DNA of 64,000 nt from Desulfoluna limicola (GCF_021654575.1 NZ_AP024488.1:2999501-3063500); one strand, 5' to 3'; positions 53,818 to 63,243 are shown, counted from the first letter of the stretch. The notes: generated by a model from the sequence alone, not told the origin. A program made the numbers and translations.

Positions 53818-54510
53818 CTAACGATACGTATCCTCAGCCACCATCACATTCCAGATAAGGTTGGCCAGGACATCTGAACCGGAGTAGGTGGGGTGGATGT
53901 CATCGGACTTGATCTGGCTCGGCACGATATTGGGCCTCGGGTCGACGAGATAGGCCCCGCCGGCACCATACAGGTTGAGGCTGGCATCACCGAAGACACT
54001 GGGATAAATGGTGTACGCGTGATCCAGGGCCTCGTTCTTTTCGGCCTCGCTGTCCTTCAGATAATAGTACCCAAGCCAGATGCAATCGTCGACCCCGTCC
54101 TGGTACATGTCCTCAAGCAGCACCTCCATCCGGTCCGCGACGTAATCAACGGTGTCGATACACCCTTGAGTCAAGGGATCCGACTCGCAATCAGCACTTC
54201 CCTGGAGAATGTCGTTGCCCCCACCGTCGGCAAGGACGGTCTTCAAGCTGGGCGTGTTGCCGATGGCCCGATCGTATTGAGTGAGAATCCCGTCAATTTT
54301 TTCCCCGCTCACCGAGCGGTCTTTGTACATCTTGCCCGACAGGTCATGCAGGATATCCTGGATGTCTCCAGAATAATCATAAATGGAATCGCCGATAATC
54401 TGCACATCATACTCATCGGCATTCGGGTTGTTCAAATCAAAGGAACACCCGGCTGTGAACAGGAGAGACCCTGCCACCAAGGCCAGCAAAACAGACTTCG
54501 TCACGTTCAT
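53818..54510 (-). CDS. SGNH/GDSL-hydrolase-like lipoprotein
   Basis: 230 aa. Lipoprotein signal MNVTKSVLLALVAGSLLFTAGC (lipobox FTAGC, Cys22). SGNH blocks: IIGDSIYDYSGD (catalytic Ser in GDS), GGGND (Gly/Asn oxyanion residues) and DDIHPTYSG (catalytic Asp/His) near the C-terminus. Probably a membrane-anchored esterase or deacetylase. Strong GGAGG ribosome site. An exact 20-bp inverted repeat flanks the gene. Substrate unknown. Confidence 0.85.
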   Translation of the reverse strand: MNVTKSVLLALVAGSLLFTAGCSFDLNNPNADEYDVQIIGDSIYDYSGDIQDILHDLSGKMYKDRSVSGEKIDGILTQYDRAIGNTPSLKTVLADGGGNDILQGSADCESDPLTQGCIDTVDYVADRMEVLLEDMYQDGVDDCIWLGYYYLKDSEAEKNEALDHAYTIYPSVFGDASLNLYGAGGAYLVDPRPNIVPSQIKSDDIHPTYSGSDVLANLIWNVMVAEDTYR

Positions 54511-54540
54511 ACAACCTCCTCCATAAGGTAAAACGTTGTG

Positions 54541-54560
54541 AATGAATGATTCAATGTCGC
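54541..54560. repeat. 20-bp inverted repeat, right copy
   Basis: AATGAATGATTCAATGTCGC, exact complement of 53714-53733. Confidence 0.7.
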
Positions 54561-54948
54561 GAAGGTGGCCGGGGAAAAAACGACCACGGACCAGGTATGG
54601 CGTCGTTCAGCGTTGCGCTGAACCGATTCGATCACAATGACGTGGGAAAGACTGGGAAGAAGGCTCGCTCCCCGAAAAGGCATGCAGACAGATGCGTCCA
54701 AAATAACCGACGTCCCAAGTGGCCCATAGCCTGTAACGCCCCCCTGATACGCAGGCACAACAAAACGTCGTTCACAACCCTGGATGTCGTTCTTGGATGG
54801 TTCAATGTAACCAAAAACCTCAAACTATGCAACAGGGATAATTACCGGAAATTACATAGACATACAAAGGGAGTGGTTAACCAGGCACGATGCCGTGAGT
54901 TGTGAATCGTGAACAGTGAATGGGCGACGATGGTGCAGAAAAAACAAT
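54561..54948. other. Intergenic stretch without recognised genes
   Basis: Contains a short hairpin TTCAGCG-TTG-CGCTGAA near 54608; open frames lack ribosome sites. Confidence 0.5.
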
Positions 54949-55095
54949 AAAAGTTCTTGGTTCGTCGTGCTTGGTTCTTCGTTCAAGGAGCTCGCTTCGC
55001 GAGTGCCAGTTCGGATAAAAGGCAAATACCGTTGAGTCACAGATGGGGCCGGAAACCGCCAGTGAGTGTTAAGTAGTGAGTCGTGATCAGGGCGA
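54949..55095. repeat. Second dispersed repeat family, copy 3 (left part)
   Basis: TTCTTGGTTCGTCGTGCTTG and TTCTTCGTTCAAGGAG, then CACAGATGGGGCCGGAAACC. No reversed right end found. Confidence 0.65.
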
Positions 55096-55149
55096 CTTTG
55101 CCCCTGGCAAACAACAATAAAGGTCAAAGCATAAGCGGGTGGTTGTTAT

Positions 55150-55275
55150 AGCTCGGATATGTAACGAGCCGGTGGCACTCATCTGCTGAGTTATCAGAAC
55201 GTTGAGGTACACCACTCCATCTGCAGCTCTGATGCCTTGCATATGAGCGCACCCGACTCGTTACATATCCGGGCT
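55150..55275. repeat. Small element with 19-bp inverted ends
   Basis: AGCTCGGATATGTAACGAG (55150-55168) and its complement with one mismatch (55257-55275), 88 bases apart. No gene inside; could be a miniature element or an RNA hairpin. Confidence 0.6.
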
Positions 55276-55430
55276 AAAGGTGTATGGATCAAAAGAGATA
55301 TCATACCCCTCCTAAAATTCAGTCCCAAAATCAAGCACGGCGCCACGCCCCCTCCTCAGAGCCTCTTCCATATTCAAGATGACAAATGCAGATAATAAAG
55401 GTACCTATTTATCTCCCGCTTGTTCATGTT

Positions 55431-55592
55431 GCCTCCGGCAAACAGGAACGCCTGGGTTGAAACCGGGCCCCACGGGAACATGCGCTTGTGCTAAACGGAG
55501 CAGGGGATGAGAGTCGACAGCCAATTCACATGCGCAAACCAGCTTTCAAGGTATTTTGTCCTAACGTGGGTTCGCCACCCTTGCCGCCGGAG
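55431..55592. repeat. Inverted-terminal-repeat element, degenerate copy 21
   Basis: GCCTCCGGCAAACAGG left end, AACCAGCTTTCAAGGTATTT, right end GCCGCCGGAG plus seven T, 18 bases before the next gene. Core lost. Confidence 0.7.
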
Positions 55593-55610
55593 TTTTTTTC
55601 CAGGAGAATA

Positions 55611-56264
55611 ATGAAGAAATATTTGAGTTTTAAGCACATTGGTTTTGCAGCCTACCTGATCGTTCTGGTCTTTTTGATAAAGGGCGCGTTTCTGGATTCC
55701 CCGGCACTGTTGCTGCGCGTGATGGACAAATTTGAGAAGCCCTCCAAGCCGTTTTATGTTGTTTTGGAACGCATGTATAAACTATCAGGGGATGACGGAT
55801 TTGTTGAGGAGATGAAGTTCTGCCTGATGGGACAAGGCCGAGACACCTACCACGGAATCTACCTTCGATACGTCGGAGTGGTCGGTCAGAAGTGGGCGTC
55901 AAACGATATCACCTCGGCCTATGTCAAAGGGCTGAAAAATATTGACGATGAAGGGTACTTCATGGTGATTTCAAGCATGGGCCTGACTGGCAATGCGTCA
56001 CTTGCACCCACCCTGGAAGACCTGCTGGCACAATCCCGTCACGAAGAAGCCCTCACCGGATCAGGGGCAACCCTTGCCTCGTCACTCTATTTAATCACAG
56101 GAAAAACCGACTACTCGTATCTCAACAAAAATGGATCTGAGCGGCGGCTGGCCCTGACCCCAGAGTTAACGAACGCAAGGAAGGTCATCGTTGAAAGCCG
56201 TGGCCGCAAGAGGACCCTTGAAGAGATGGTGGTGCTGGACAAGACGTATCGGATGCACGAATAA
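55611..56264 (+). CDS. Membrane-anchored protein of unknown function
   Basis: 217 aa from MKKYLSFKHIGFAAYLIVLVF, a single N-terminal hydrophobic anchor, after CAGGAG. The rest is soluble and helical (FYVVLERMYKLSGDDG, TLEDLLAQSRHEEALTG), with a HEAT-like helical feel in the part describing VISSMGLTGNASLAPTLEDL. No family recognised. It stands alone after a repeat element. Confidence 0.7.
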   Translation: MKKYLSFKHIGFAAYLIVLVFLIKGAFLDSPALLLRVMDKFEKPSKPFYVVLERMYKLSGDDGFVEEMKFCLMGQGRDTYHGIYLRYVGVVGQKWASNDITSAYVKGLKNIDDEGYFMVISSMGLTGNASLAPTLEDLLAQSRHEEALTGSGATLASSLYLITGKTDYSYLNKNGSERRLALTPELTNARKVIVESRGRKRTLEEMVVLDKTYRMHE

Positions 56265-56547
56265 CGTTGCTGTGGGCATTACTCTGTTTGAAAAACGTTT
56301 GTGGTGTTTGGGGGAAATGCAGGCAAATGGCTTGCGGCGGAAGGCGAATGGTGGTGGAGTCGCTACGCTCCGACATGTTATTAAAGCCCCTGAAGGCTGT
56401 TTGGTTGTCGGGCACGCCGTGCTCAGCCGCGGCTCTTTTATTTCAGGACTGCCTCATGCAGGTCACTGCGCAGACCATATGTATTAAGCAGCCACCGAGC
56501 TGAGGGCCCACACCAATGTGTCACATATAAAGAGGCCCCTGGGTCAA
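56265..56547. other. Intergenic stretch, possibly remnant repeat
   Basis: Contains GTGGAGTCGCTACGCTCCGAC (hairpin GGAGTCG/CGCTCC) and a GCACGCCGTGCTCAGCCGCGG stretch like the interior of the second repeat family. No gene supported. Confidence 0.4.
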
Positions 56548-58119
56548 TCAGGATCCTCTTTTTTTCTTTCCGGCCTGAAGCTTACGCGATACGGTGGTGC
56601 GGTTCACCTGGAAAACCTCTGCCACTTTTTCCGTGGTTTTATACGTGTCCATGGCCTGCTGCAGGATGTCGAACTCAATATCTGCCATCATCTGCTTCAG
56701 AGGTTTGCCCAGTTGGCCTTGCGTGGGCATGTATGATTCAGAGGCGGGTATGGCCTCTGTGGGCATCATCCGTGGCAAATCCATGGGATCGATCACCTCT
56801 TTTTCGTTGGTAATCACAATGCCCTGGATCATGTTTTGCAACTCCCGGACATTGCCCGGCCAGCTGTGTTTTAACAGGATGGGCACGACCTCATCAGAAA
56901 GGTAAAAGTGCTTTCGGTACTTGAGGTTGTATCGTTGAAGAAAATGTTGGGCAAGGGGTTGTATGTCTTCCCCCCTCTCTTTTAATGGGGGGATATACAC
57001 CACGCTGACCTGCAGGCGATAATAAAGGTCCTGGCGAAATGTGCCGTCGGCAACGGCCTGCTCCAGATTTACATTGGTCGCCGCAATGATTCGAGTGTCT
57101 ATTTTTTTGGGCTTCAGGCTGCCGATCTGCATGATCTCCTGGTCCTGAAGGACCCGGAGAAGCTTTGCCTGCATGGGCAAAGAGAGTTCGCCTATTTCGT
57201 CCAGAAAAATGGTTCCGCCGGCAGCGATGTCAAAGTATCCGGGTTTGCCTTCGCGCCTTGCACCTGAAAAGGCACCCGGAGCGTAGCCAAAAAGTTCTGA
57301 TTCAATAAGATTCTCCGGAATGCTGGTGCAGTCGGCACAGAAAAAGGTGTTGCCGGCCCGGTCGCTCCGGGCGTGGATATACCGTGCCACCTCACCTTTC
57401 CCCACCCCCGTATCCCCCAAAATCAAAACGTTGGCGTCTGTTGCGGCAATCCGTTGAGCCAATGCCATGACCTTTTTCATTGGCGGGCTTTCAACCACAA
57501 CGGCTGACGGATCAGAACCCTCCGGAGTGTTGTTCTGTACGTTTGACCAGAACTTTTTAAATATATGTTTGTGATACCCGATTTGTTCCTGAAACAGTGT
57601 CAGGTGGCTGATATCCCGGATAAAGGTCACCACCAGCTCAACATCCCCGTTGGCATTGAGCACGGGGTATCCGTGCAGCAGTTTTTTTTTGCCGCCGCTG
57701 GTCTGCTGCACAGAGCTAGCCGGTCGCTTTGACTTGAGAATGACAGGGCTGACGGCGCCCAGAAAGATCCCTTTTTTCTGTTCCACGCGGTCGGCATGGG
57801 GTTCGGCCTCATCAAAAACCCCTTCTTTGCTGTTCAGGAAGCTGACCTTCTTCCCCAGCAGTGCCTCCGGAGACAAGCCGCACAACCGTTCATACATGGG
57901 GTTCATTTTCAGGATGATCCCCTCAGCGTTGCTGATGCATATCCCCTCATGCAATACATTTAAGATCGCATTCATTTCACTAAAAAGGTGGCCGTATTTT
58001 TCCTGAAAATAGGGAACTTCGTATTGTTTGCTGCTCATGGTCATCAATGCTTCTTTGGGGTTATTTGCTGCCGACACAGGCCGTATCTCAACAATTTCAT
58101 CATGTTGCTTTTGGTTCAT
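56548..58119 (-). CDS. Sigma-54-dependent activator with PAS sensor domain
   Basis: 523 aa. N-terminal PAS domain (~40-185; NVLHEGICISNAEGIILKMN), AAA+ core (~215-450) and C-terminal Fis-type helix-turn-helix (TTEKVAEVFQVNRTTVSRKL). Walker A LGDTGVGKGEVAR, sigma-54 contact loop GAFSGA (Ser for the usual Thr, a known natural variant), Walker B IFLDEIGEL and the R-finger region are intact. It is divergent from the GltS-type symporter, and palindromes GTGCAAAACTGCAC lie between. It probably activates the symporter and following catabolic genes. Start after GAGG. Confidence 0.94.
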   Translation of the reverse strand: MNQKQHDEIVEIRPVSAANNPKEALMTMSSKQYEVPYFQEKYGHLFSEMNAILNVLHEGICISNAEGIILKMNPMYERLCGLSPEALLGKKVSFLNSKEGVFDEAEPHADRVEQKKGIFLGAVSPVILKSKRPASSVQQTSGGKKKLLHGYPVLNANGDVELVVTFIRDISHLTLFQEQIGYHKHIFKKFWSNVQNNTPEGSDPSAVVVESPPMKKVMALAQRIAATDANVLILGDTGVGKGEVARYIHARSDRAGNTFFCADCTSIPENLIESELFGYAPGAFSGARREGKPGYFDIAAGGTIFLDEIGELSLPMQAKLLRVLQDQEIMQIGSLKPKKIDTRIIAATNVNLEQAVADGTFRQDLYYRLQVSVVYIPPLKERGEDIQPLAQHFLQRYNLKYRKHFYLSDEVVPILLKHSWPGNVRELQNMIQGIVITNEKEVIDPMDLPRMMPTEAIPASESYMPTQGQLGKPLKQMMADIEFDILQQAMDTYKTTEKVAEVFQVNRTTVSRKLQAGKKKRGS

Positions 58120-58226
58120 CCCTTACCTCAGATCAACGGTCTTTGTAAATACAGCTCACCCGATAGTTTACGTAAACAGCACCAATCAATACAAAAATAC
58201 GCTGATAGCACGAATCTGGAAAGGCC

Positions 58227-58262
58227 TTGTGCAGCTTTGCACTTTGTGCAAAACTGCACAAA
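58227..58262. promoter_or_regulatory. Palindrome between sigma-54 activator and symporter
   Basis: TTGTGCAGCTTTGCAC and GTGCAAAACTGCACAA, near-perfect over 36 bp. A further half site, GCAGTTTTGCAAC, is at 58305-58317. Plausible upstream activator sites for the adjacent sigma-54 regulator. Confidence 0.6.
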
Positions 58263-58383
58263 CACCCAACCAACCGAAATAATGCATCTTTAAAAAAATA
58301 TAGGGCAGTTTTGCAACAGTGACAACAAAAAGTGGGCAAAGGGAACAGTCGATGACTGCAAATCATAAACAACTTAAATTAAA

Positions 58384-59945
58384 ATGATTAGTGGGATTCC
58401 CTATTTTTTAATATATCTTGGCACCCTTGTTGCTCTTCTTCTCGGCGTTGGTTTGAAGAAAGTTACCGAAGGCGTGTTTAAAAACACGTTTGTTGTAACT
58501 CAGGGGAATTCATTTTTTATCGGGCCAGAGCAACGCGGCTTTGTGGTCCGAGAGGAGGTCTTTTTGTCAGCTACATTCTACCCGTATGTGGGCGCCTTTA
58601 TCTGGATCAGTATTCTGCTTGTCTGTGGTGCATTTCTGCGTAACAAACTCCCTTTCCTGCAACACAAATTAATTCCATCTTCTCTCATCGGCGGGGTTAT
58701 CGGATTTGTCCTGCTTAACACAGGGCTCATCGGCATGCCCACGGCAGAGGGCTGGATGGCCATTCCACCAAAGGTATTCGGCGTGATGGTCTTCCACTTG
58801 TTCGCCTTTGGTTTCGTGGGAATCGGCCTGCTGCAGCAGGACAAGAAAGTGGCCCGAAAAAAACCTCTTGGATGCAAAATGGTGCCCTCTGGATGGCCTT
58901 TATGTACTGCCTGGTTTACGCCGTGCAGGGTGTGACAGGAAAGTCCATCTTTGTGTTTGCCAAAATGATTGCCGGCGGTGATTTCTTCACCGGGTTCGGT
59001 TACCTTGTAGGCTCGGGTTTTTCCCAGTCTCCGGGAGCAGCCCAGGCCTTCGGGACCATCTGGGAAAGCACCTATGGGGTTCAGGGTGCCAGCAGCGTCG
59101 GCCTTGCCTTCGGCGCCATGGGATTTCTCTGTGCCATCTGTTTTGGTATCCCTCTTGCCAACCGGGGTATTAAGAACGGATGGGTCGCAGATCAAAGCTC
59201 AAAAGAACTTCCCACGAACCTGCTCAAGGGAATGATGGGCAAGGGCGAAGCCACGGAATGCACCCGAACCACCACCCACCCCGCCAACATCGACAACCTC
59301 GCATTCCACCTTGCCGTTATGGCCGGACTTTACGGCGTGGGGTATGTGTTTGCCCTCACCTGGTCAATGCACATGCCCCAAGGGGTCAATGGCCTTGGAT
59401 TCGGCCTCTTGTACACATGGGGAATGATTGCAGGGCTGCTGACCCGCAAAGTGCTTGATAAGATTGACTGCCTGCATGTTCTCGACAACTCCACCGTCCG
59501 GGGCGTTACCAGCAGCACCATTGACTACATGATCTGTGCCGTGTTCATGGGCATCTCCATGAGCGATATCCAGGCCATTATCGTCCCCTTCCTCACCACC
59601 GTTGTTGTGGCCGCCATGGTCACCTATTGCCTGATCCTCTGGTTTGCCCGTCGCATGCCGGAATACGGGTTTGAACGCGGCCTCGCCATCCTGGGCTGCT
59701 ACACCGGCACCGTGGCCTCCGGCATCCTGCTCCTTCGCATCGTTGATCCGGATTTCAAATCCCCTGCAGCCGTTGAGCTGGCCGTAATGAACGTGTTCAT
59801 TCTGCCCCTGATCCAGATCGTGTACCTGAACCTGCCCTTTATCCCCACAGAGGGCTCGATCATGCTGCCGGTCTTCATCGCCTATATCGTGCTGATGCCC
59901 ATGGCGCTGTTCTTCTTCAAGTTTGTGGGAAAGCGCGCGTGGTAG
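58384..59945 (+). pseudogene. gltS: GltS-type Na+/glutamate symporter with -1 frameshift at A7
   Basis: Two overlapping frames together encode one ~520-aa membrane protein with about 12 hydrophobic segments and GltS-like character (SSLIGGVIGFVLLNTG in the first part; TSSTIDYMICAVFMGISMSD in the second). The first frame ends after RKKPLGCKM; the second continues from the same point after a -1 shift at CGA-AAA-AAA-CCT (A7 at 58857-58863). A AAA AAA in this phase is a classic slippery sequence, so programmed frameshifting or polymerase slippage is possible; a real mutation or base-call error is as likely. Divergent from a sigma-54 activator. Confidence 0.75.
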
Positions 59946-60017
59946 GTTCAAAAACGGTGAGTTAAAGCGGGCGTACCCACTTTTTGTTATCACGTCGGCC
60001 CTTGCCGTAAGTTTTTA

Positions 60018-60049
60018 CCGGCTGATTGCCCAACCGGGCAATCAGCCGG
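60018..60049 (+). terminator. Hairpin after the symporter gene
   Basis: CCGGCTGATTGCC-CAACCG-GGCAATCAGCCGG type perfect stem; no U-run follows, so termination efficiency is unclear. Confidence 0.5.
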
Positions 60050-60137
60050 CACCATCATCCATACAAAAATAGTTAGATGCCGTTTTAAACGATTGCATGT
60101 GCTCGTGCGTTCAAGATGGCTGCAAAGGAAACGTTCT

Positions 60138-61289
60138 ATGGTAAAGCCTTTTAAAGTTCATGTTCCAGATGAAACCATTGCATCGATTCGTCAACGTGTT
60201 GCCGATTTTCCATGGCACGATATGCCCGATGACGAAGGGTGGGAGTATGGGACCAACCGGGACTATATGAAAGAGCTTTGTTCCTACTGGGTTGAAAGTT
60301 ACGACTGGAAAAAATATGAACAGCAGATGAATGCCTTTGACCACTTTAAAGCAGAGGTTGACGGCATTGAGATGCACTACATCCTTGAAAAAGGAAGCGG
60401 CGAGAACCCCATGCCGCTGCTGATCAGCCATGGGTGGCCGGGTTCCTTTGTCGAAAGTCTGGACATCATCGAAAGACTGGCCCACCCTGAGCGATTTGGT
60501 GGCAATGTGGAAGATGCCTTTGATGTGATCGTTCCCTCCCTGCCCGGTTTTGGTTTTTCCGGTCGCCCACCTCGTCCTTACGGCCCCAGGGCCATGGCCA
60601 AGGTCTTAAATAGCCTGATGACCGGTGTGTTGGGATACGACACCTACTATGCCCATGGCGCGGACTGGGGCAGTGCCATCTCCAGCTGGCTGGGCTACGA
60701 CCACTTTGATCACTGCAAAGCCATTCACATCAACTTTCCCACCATGCGGCACATTGACGGCCCCCAAACCCCCGAGGAAGAGGCCTGGGCGGAATCCTGT
60801 GAAACCCTGCCCGGAATAGTCCTTCAAAACGGGTACCGAACCCAGCAGGCCACCAAACCCCAGACCCTCAGCTATGCCATGATGGACAGCCCCGTGGGCG
60901 TGGCAGCCTGGATCGTGGAAAAATTCCACGCCTGGTCTGACATCGAGGGAGATGATGTGGAGAGTGCCCATACCAAAGACGGCATGCTGACCAACATCAT
61001 GGTTTACCTCGTAAGCAAGACCTTCTGCACCTCCACCTGGATCTATTACGGGCGCAGAGAGGAGGGCGGACGAATCCTGGGCACAAAAGAGCGCCCCAGG
61101 GTGGAGGTTCCCACGGCAGCAGCCATGTTCCCTGCGGAAAGCTTTCCCTGGCCTCCCCGATCCTATGCCGAACGCCTTTACAATATTCAGCGCTGGACCT
61201 CCTTTCCCCATGGCGGACATTTTTCCTCCCTGGAAGAGCCCGAGATGCTGATCAACGACATTGTCGATTTTGCCCGCTCTTTTCGGTAA
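60138..61289 (+). CDS. Epoxide hydrolase-like alpha/beta hydrolase with EHN domain
   Basis: 383 aa from MVKPFKVHVPDETIASIRQR, after AAAGGA. The N-terminal epoxide-hydrolase N domain (~1-100, WEYGTNRDYMKELCSYWVESYDW) precedes an alpha/beta-hydrolase core: oxyanion HGWPGS, nucleophile Asp in AHGADWGSAI, and catalytic His in SFPHGGHFSSLEEP. The Asp nucleophile indicates epoxide hydrolysis (or a related halide or ester attack). It lies downstream of the symporter on the same strand, possibly part of the same regulon. Natural substrate unknown. Confidence 0.9.
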   Translation: MVKPFKVHVPDETIASIRQRVADFPWHDMPDDEGWEYGTNRDYMKELCSYWVESYDWKKYEQQMNAFDHFKAEVDGIEMHYILEKGSGENPMPLLISHGWPGSFVESLDIIERLAHPERFGGNVEDAFDVIVPSLPGFGFSGRPPRPYGPRAMAKVLNSLMTGVLGYDTYYAHGADWGSAISSWLGYDHFDHCKAIHINFPTMRHIDGPQTPEEEAWAESCETLPGIVLQNGYRTQQATKPQTLSYAMMDSPVGVAAWIVEKFHAWSDIEGDDVESAHTKDGMLTNIMVYLVSKTFCTSTWIYYGRREEGGRILGTKERPRVEVPTAAAMFPAESFPWPPRSYAERLYNIQRWTSFPHGGHFSSLEEPEMLINDIVDFARSFR

Positions 61290-61306
61290 CGCCGCTCAAA
61301 AGAAAT

Positions 61307-61465
61307 GCCTCCGGCGGCCCTGCCGGGGGCCAAGCTTTTGATAAGCTTGCCCAACAGTTCTTAAAGAACTGAAACCAAGTGCAGGTGTGATTTGACCCGA
61401 GGAACGAGGGGCAAAGCGCATCTGCGATCTGGGGTCCAGGGGATCATCTCCTGGCCGCCGGAGGC
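61307..61465. repeat. Inverted-terminal-repeat element, copy 22
   Basis: Both ends perfect, the left one 17 bases past the hydrolase stop. Left arm GGCCCTGCCGGGGGCCAAGC; core GACCCGAGGAACGAGGGGC; right hairpin CCAGGGGATCATCTCCTGG; end then TGTTTTTTC. Confidence 0.9.
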
Positions 61466-61535
61466 TGTTTTTTCATGCACATTGCCCATGGAGGGCAATG
61501 GTTGCCTGACCCCTGACGTTTCAGCAAGGATTTCA

Positions 61536-62777
61536 ATGGAGAGTTTAAAGGAACTTTATCGTATCGGGCTTGGTCCCTCGTCAAGCCATACCATGGGCCC
61601 ACGATTCGCTGCGGAGCAGTTTGCATCCCGGTTTTCACAAGCGGACACCTACCAGGTCACCCTGTATGGAAGCCTTGCCGCAACAGGCAAAGGCCACTTA
61701 ACGGACCAGGCCTTGTATGAGGTTTTTGGTCGGGAAAAACTCAACGTCATCTGGGAGCCGGATCACAGCTTGCCCCAGCACCCCAACGGCATGAAATTTA
61801 AAGCCTTCTCATCGCCCGACGTGTTGCTTGGGGAGCAGATCTATTTCAGTGTGGGCGGAGGCAGCATTCGCACCCCCCAGGATATCGTTCTGCACTCAGA
61901 AACGGTCTACCCCCACAAGAATCTTCAGGAGATCATGGATCACTGCGTTCAAAGGGGCATCACCTTCTGGGAGTATGCAGCTGACCATGAACAGGATGCG
62001 GTGCTCGACCACCTGAACTCGGTCTGGCAGGCCATGAAGGCCTCGGTGGAAAAGGGGTTAAATGCCCGAGGGGTATTGCCCGGCTCCATCGGCCTTGGCC
62101 GAAAGGCCTGGACCTATCACCAGCGTACCCGTTCTGCCGCTGACGATATGCAGGAGACAGGCTTGATCACGGCCTATGCCCTGGCCGTCTCCGAGGAGAA
62201 TGCCGGCGGGGGAACCGTTGTAACCGCTCCCACGTGCGGTTCCTGCGGGGTTGTTCCGGCTGTCTTGTTTTACATGCAGAAAAAAAAAGGCCTGACGGAC
62301 TCAGACATGGTCAAGGCCCTGGCCACGGCCGGGGTCTTTGGAAACGTCATCAAACACAACGCCTCCATTTCCGGTGCAGAGGTTGGGTGCCAGGGCGAGG
62401 TGGGATCGGCCTGCGCCATGGCAGCTGCGGCAGTGTGCCAGCTTTTGGGGGGATCCCTGCGCCAGATCGAGTACGCCGCTGAGATGGGCCTTGAGCATCA
62501 CCTGGGGCTGACCTGTGACCCCGTGGATGGCCTGGTGCAGATTCCGTGCATTGAACGAAACGCCTGCGCCGCCACCCGAGCCCTCTCCATGGCTCAAATG
62601 TCGATTCTCTCGGATGGATCTCACCTCATCTCCTTTGATGAGGTGGTGTCGGTGATGAAGCTCACCGGGCATGACCTGCCAGCCCTTTACCGGGAAACCT
62701 CGGTGGGCGGGCTTGCCATGATCTATCGCGGAAAAAATGCGTCTAAAACAGCAATTCAGACCCCTTGCCAGTCTTAG
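61536..62777 (+). CDS. sdaA: L-serine dehydratase, single-chain iron-sulfur type
   Basis: 413 aa from MESLKELYRIGLGPSSSHTM after AAGGA; an upstream frame is repeat sequence. Converts L-serine to pyruvate and ammonia using an oxygen-sensitive [4Fe-4S] cluster. N-terminal beta-domain (GPSSSHTMGPRFAAEQF), catalytic alpha-domain with APTCGSCGVVPAVL, VGCQGEVGSACAMAAAAVC and GLTCDPVDGLVQIPCIERNA, whose Cys residues ligate the cluster. The two domains are in one chain as in E. coli SdaA. With the nearby glutamate-type symporter and aldehyde dehydrogenase it suggests amino-acid catabolism. Confidence 0.94.
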   Translation: MESLKELYRIGLGPSSSHTMGPRFAAEQFASRFSQADTYQVTLYGSLAATGKGHLTDQALYEVFGREKLNVIWEPDHSLPQHPNGMKFKAFSSPDVLLGEQIYFSVGGGSIRTPQDIVLHSETVYPHKNLQEIMDHCVQRGITFWEYAADHEQDAVLDHLNSVWQAMKASVEKGLNARGVLPGSIGLGRKAWTYHQRTRSAADDMQETGLITAYALAVSEENAGGGTVVTAPTCGSCGVVPAVLFYMQKKKGLTDSDMVKALATAGVFGNVIKHNASISGAEVGCQGEVGSACAMAAAAVCQLLGGSLRQIEYAAEMGLEHHLGLTCDPVDGLVQIPCIERNACAATRALSMAQMSILSDGSHLISFDEVVSVMKLTGHDLPALYRETSVGGLAMIYRGKNASKTAIQTPCQS

Positions 62778-62807
62778 CGCACCACACGCTAAAGTTCAGA
62801 AAAGCAT

Positions 62808-62880
62808 GCCTCCGGCGGCGAGGTGAGCCACCTCGAAAGCTGGTTGCGAATGCTCAGGGCCTTCGGCCCTTCACATTCGC
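62808..62880. repeat. Inverted-terminal-repeat element, left half, copy 23
   Basis: Extended end AAAAGCATGCCTCCGGCGGC, hairpin CGAGGTGAGCCACCTCG, GCGAATGCTCAGGGCC then CACATTCGC. Nearly identical to the hypF-distal half at 32503. Confidence 0.85.
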
Positions 62881-63060
62881 AAAAGAAAACTCTTAGGCTA
62901 CCGGACATAATCAAACGCGCATCATTTTTTCAGGATGCACACATGGATCCCCGGTCATCCGGCCCTTCAAAGGCCGACGTGCCATCGTATATGCCAGGCC
63001 TCTCACAAGGTCTCGTATCTTTGTCAGCCGGGGAAGACGACACTAATAATACTGAAATTC

Positions 63061-63243
63061 GCCTCCGGCGCCCCTGCCGGGACCAACTTTTGCCTGATCT
63101 GAAAACGTGGGTTTGACAAACAGGTTTTGAGCATAATTTCAAGAGTACACTACAACCAAAGTCGGATGTGATTTACCCGAGGAACGAGGGGCAAAGCGCA
63201 TCCGCAACCTGCTTTCAAGGTGGCACACCTTGCCGCCGGAGGC
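63061..63243. repeat. Inverted-terminal-repeat element, copy 24
   Basis: Left end GCCTCCGGCGCC, arm CCTGCCGGGACC; full right arm GCGCATCCGC with CCCGAGGAACGAGGGGC and AAGGTGGCACACCTT, perfect right end. 108 bases before the aldehyde dehydrogenase. Confidence 0.9.
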
